NCBI GenBank assembly: GCA_900550145.1
Contig: URRF01000001.1
Coordinates: forward strand, 1 to 64,000
Length of the DNA stretch: 64,000 bases
Reading direction: 5' to 3'
From: an uncultured Mollicutes bacterium
GTDB taxonomy: Bacteria > Bacillota_I > Bacilli_A > RF39 > UBA660
Below, piece by piece: positions 63,228 through 64,000 of the stretch. The notes under the pieces were generated by a model. The model was not told the origin of the DNA and searched no databases. It saw nothing but the letters and a program-made list of their open reading frames with translations. The translations under genes and the position numbers were made by a program. Within the stretch, counting starts at the first letter, position 1, and each line of letters opens with the position of its first letter.

Positions 63228-64000
63228 ATCTCATAAAGTTTAAACATTTCTCTGGATACTTGTATAACAATATATTAAGTTTATATCGTATATCTAATTG
63301 TAAATTATAAATATCTTCAATAGTATTACAAACATTATCCGCTATTTGTTTATAGCTCATACCTCTATACTTATTAGCAAGATATTCAGTATGTTCATAT
63401 TGAAGAAATTTATCTTTAATCATTTTAGAATCTTTAAAACGAATAAGATATTCACCTTCTTTATTTTTAAAAACTCTATAATCTACACCATCATAAGGAA
63501 TATTTCTAAACTTATACCAAGCTGCTTCATTTTCATCATAAAGTTTAATACCTTGAGCAAGTAATTCTTTTTTACGAGCAGCAGTAGCAGAATAATCAAG
63601 AACGGTTACAGTAGTACGATGTCTATTACTAAATTTCTTATATTTAATATAATAAGTGCCAATACCATAACCAAACTTATAACCTTTACCTTCAAGAATA
63701 CATTTATGAACTTTAGCATAATACGCATTAATAATAGCTCTATATTTACTTGAAAGAATAGTACTACGTTTATTAGCAAGTTCTATAAATTTATTATATT
63801 TATATTCTTGTCTTAAAGTATTACAATATTTAATAAGTTGAACAATAATAAATTTATTATCATCTTCATTAGCAACAGAAAATAATTTAATAATTTTATT
63901 ATAAAGTAATTCAGAAGTATTATATTCTTTATTTATCCATTCAGTTTTATAATCATCTAAATTAATATTATATACTTCAATAAGTAATTGTTTATTATTA
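63220..64000 (-). CDS. Structural protein, 5' part outside the window
   Basis: The leftward frame stays open from the right edge to the stop at 63220, giving at least 259 residues without the true start. It reads ...LDDYKTEWINKEYNTSELLY... through YIKYKKFSNRHRTTVTVLDY to a C-terminal region MSYKQIADNVCNTIEDIYNL that resembles a helix-turn-helix. An internal ATG at 63423 would give only 67 residues, but coding clearly continues upstream of it. Its place before the ring-like gene suggests a neck or tail-joining protein; the family is not recognised. Confidence 0.7.
   Translation of the reverse strand, partial: NNKQLLIEVYNINLDDYKTEWINKEYNTSELLYNKIIKLFSVANEDDNKFIIVQLIKYCNTLRQEYKYNKFIELANKRSTILSSKYRAIINAYYAKVHKCILEGKGYKFGYGIGTYYIKYKKFSNRHRTTVTVLDYSATAARKKELLAQGIKLYDENEAAWYKFRNIPYDGVDYRVFKNKEGEYLIRFKDSKMIKDKFLQYEHTEYLANKYRGMSYKQIADNVCNTIEDIYNLQLDIRYKLNILLYKYPEKCLNFMRYD

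Noticed and set aside
1..64000. tRNA genes
   Set aside because: No cloverleaf with a GTTCGAAT-type T-arm was seen on either strand, although some crAss-like phages carry tRNAs.
1..64000. CRISPR array
   Set aside because: The dispersed CTCTACGGGG copies are irregularly spaced, in both orientations and inside genes, unlike array repeats.
1..64000. Stop-codon reassignment as in some crAss-like phages
   Set aside because: Large late genes read through without internal TAG or TGA, and TAA, TAG and TGA all end genes at sensible places (for example 11194, 15015, 7591, 9191).
1..64000. Integrase and lysogeny module
   Set aside because: No tyrosine or serine recombinase motif or attachment-site pair was seen in this window.

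Overview
The window is about two thirds of the genome of a crAss-like bacteriophage (order Crassvirales), a group that infects gut Bacteroidales. It is very AT-rich and uses the standard genetic code: TAA, TAG and TGA all end genes. The assignment rests on gene content and layout. There are two long, oppositely transcribed arms. The left arm holds a family-B DNA polymerase, an SF1 helicase, a primase with a TOPRIM-like core, an ATP-dependent ligase, a family-4-like uracil-DNA glycosylase, ThyX, dUTPase and dNMP kinase. The right arm holds giant virion-type proteins, one of 4539 residues with the DFDVD active-site signature of the crAss RNA polymerase.

Region 1 (1-8.7 kb) is the left end, with small early genes. 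It holds a leftward winged-helix regulator beside a perfect palindrome, a RepL-like winged-helix protein, zinc-binding and membrane mini-proteins, two paralogous early proteins, four copies of a conserved 29-bp promoter-like element, structured intergenic stretches and decayed repeat sequence. Region 2 (8.7-30.5 kb) is one long rightward series of replication, recombination and nucleotide-metabolism genes, often overlapping by 8-30 nt, broken by terminators near 17.05, 18.09 and 22.86 kb. It ends with DUF932, dUTPase and two membrane-anchored coiled-coil proteins. Region 3 (30.5-31.5 kb) is the convergent junction, with a bidirectional terminator, a second RepL-like paralog and an iteron-like dyad. 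Region 4 (31.5-64 kb) is leftward. In transcription order it holds a structural gene cut by the window edge, a ring/connector-like protein, a 1592-residue tail (muzzle/stabilisation) protein, a glycine-zipper protein, three large cargo-type proteins (734, 913 and 2178 residues, the last with an HEQLH metalloprotease motif) and the 4539-residue RNA polymerase polyprotein. A strong terminator closes this arm. The expected logic is that virion-carried RNAP enters the host with the DNA and transcribes early genes, replication genes follow, and the late arm builds the next virions.

The most unusual signal is a dispersed GC-rich element, core CTCTACGGGG. It occurs 20 times in both orientations, 15 of them in frame inside essential-looking genes and 5 between genes, often next to a small hairpin. 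It behaves like a tiny proliferating palindromic or mobile repeat, or a genome-wide recognition site. A second recurrent structure is a roughly 95-bp inverted-repeat module bounded by AGCTA palindromes, present at three gene boundaries in full and in part at several more.
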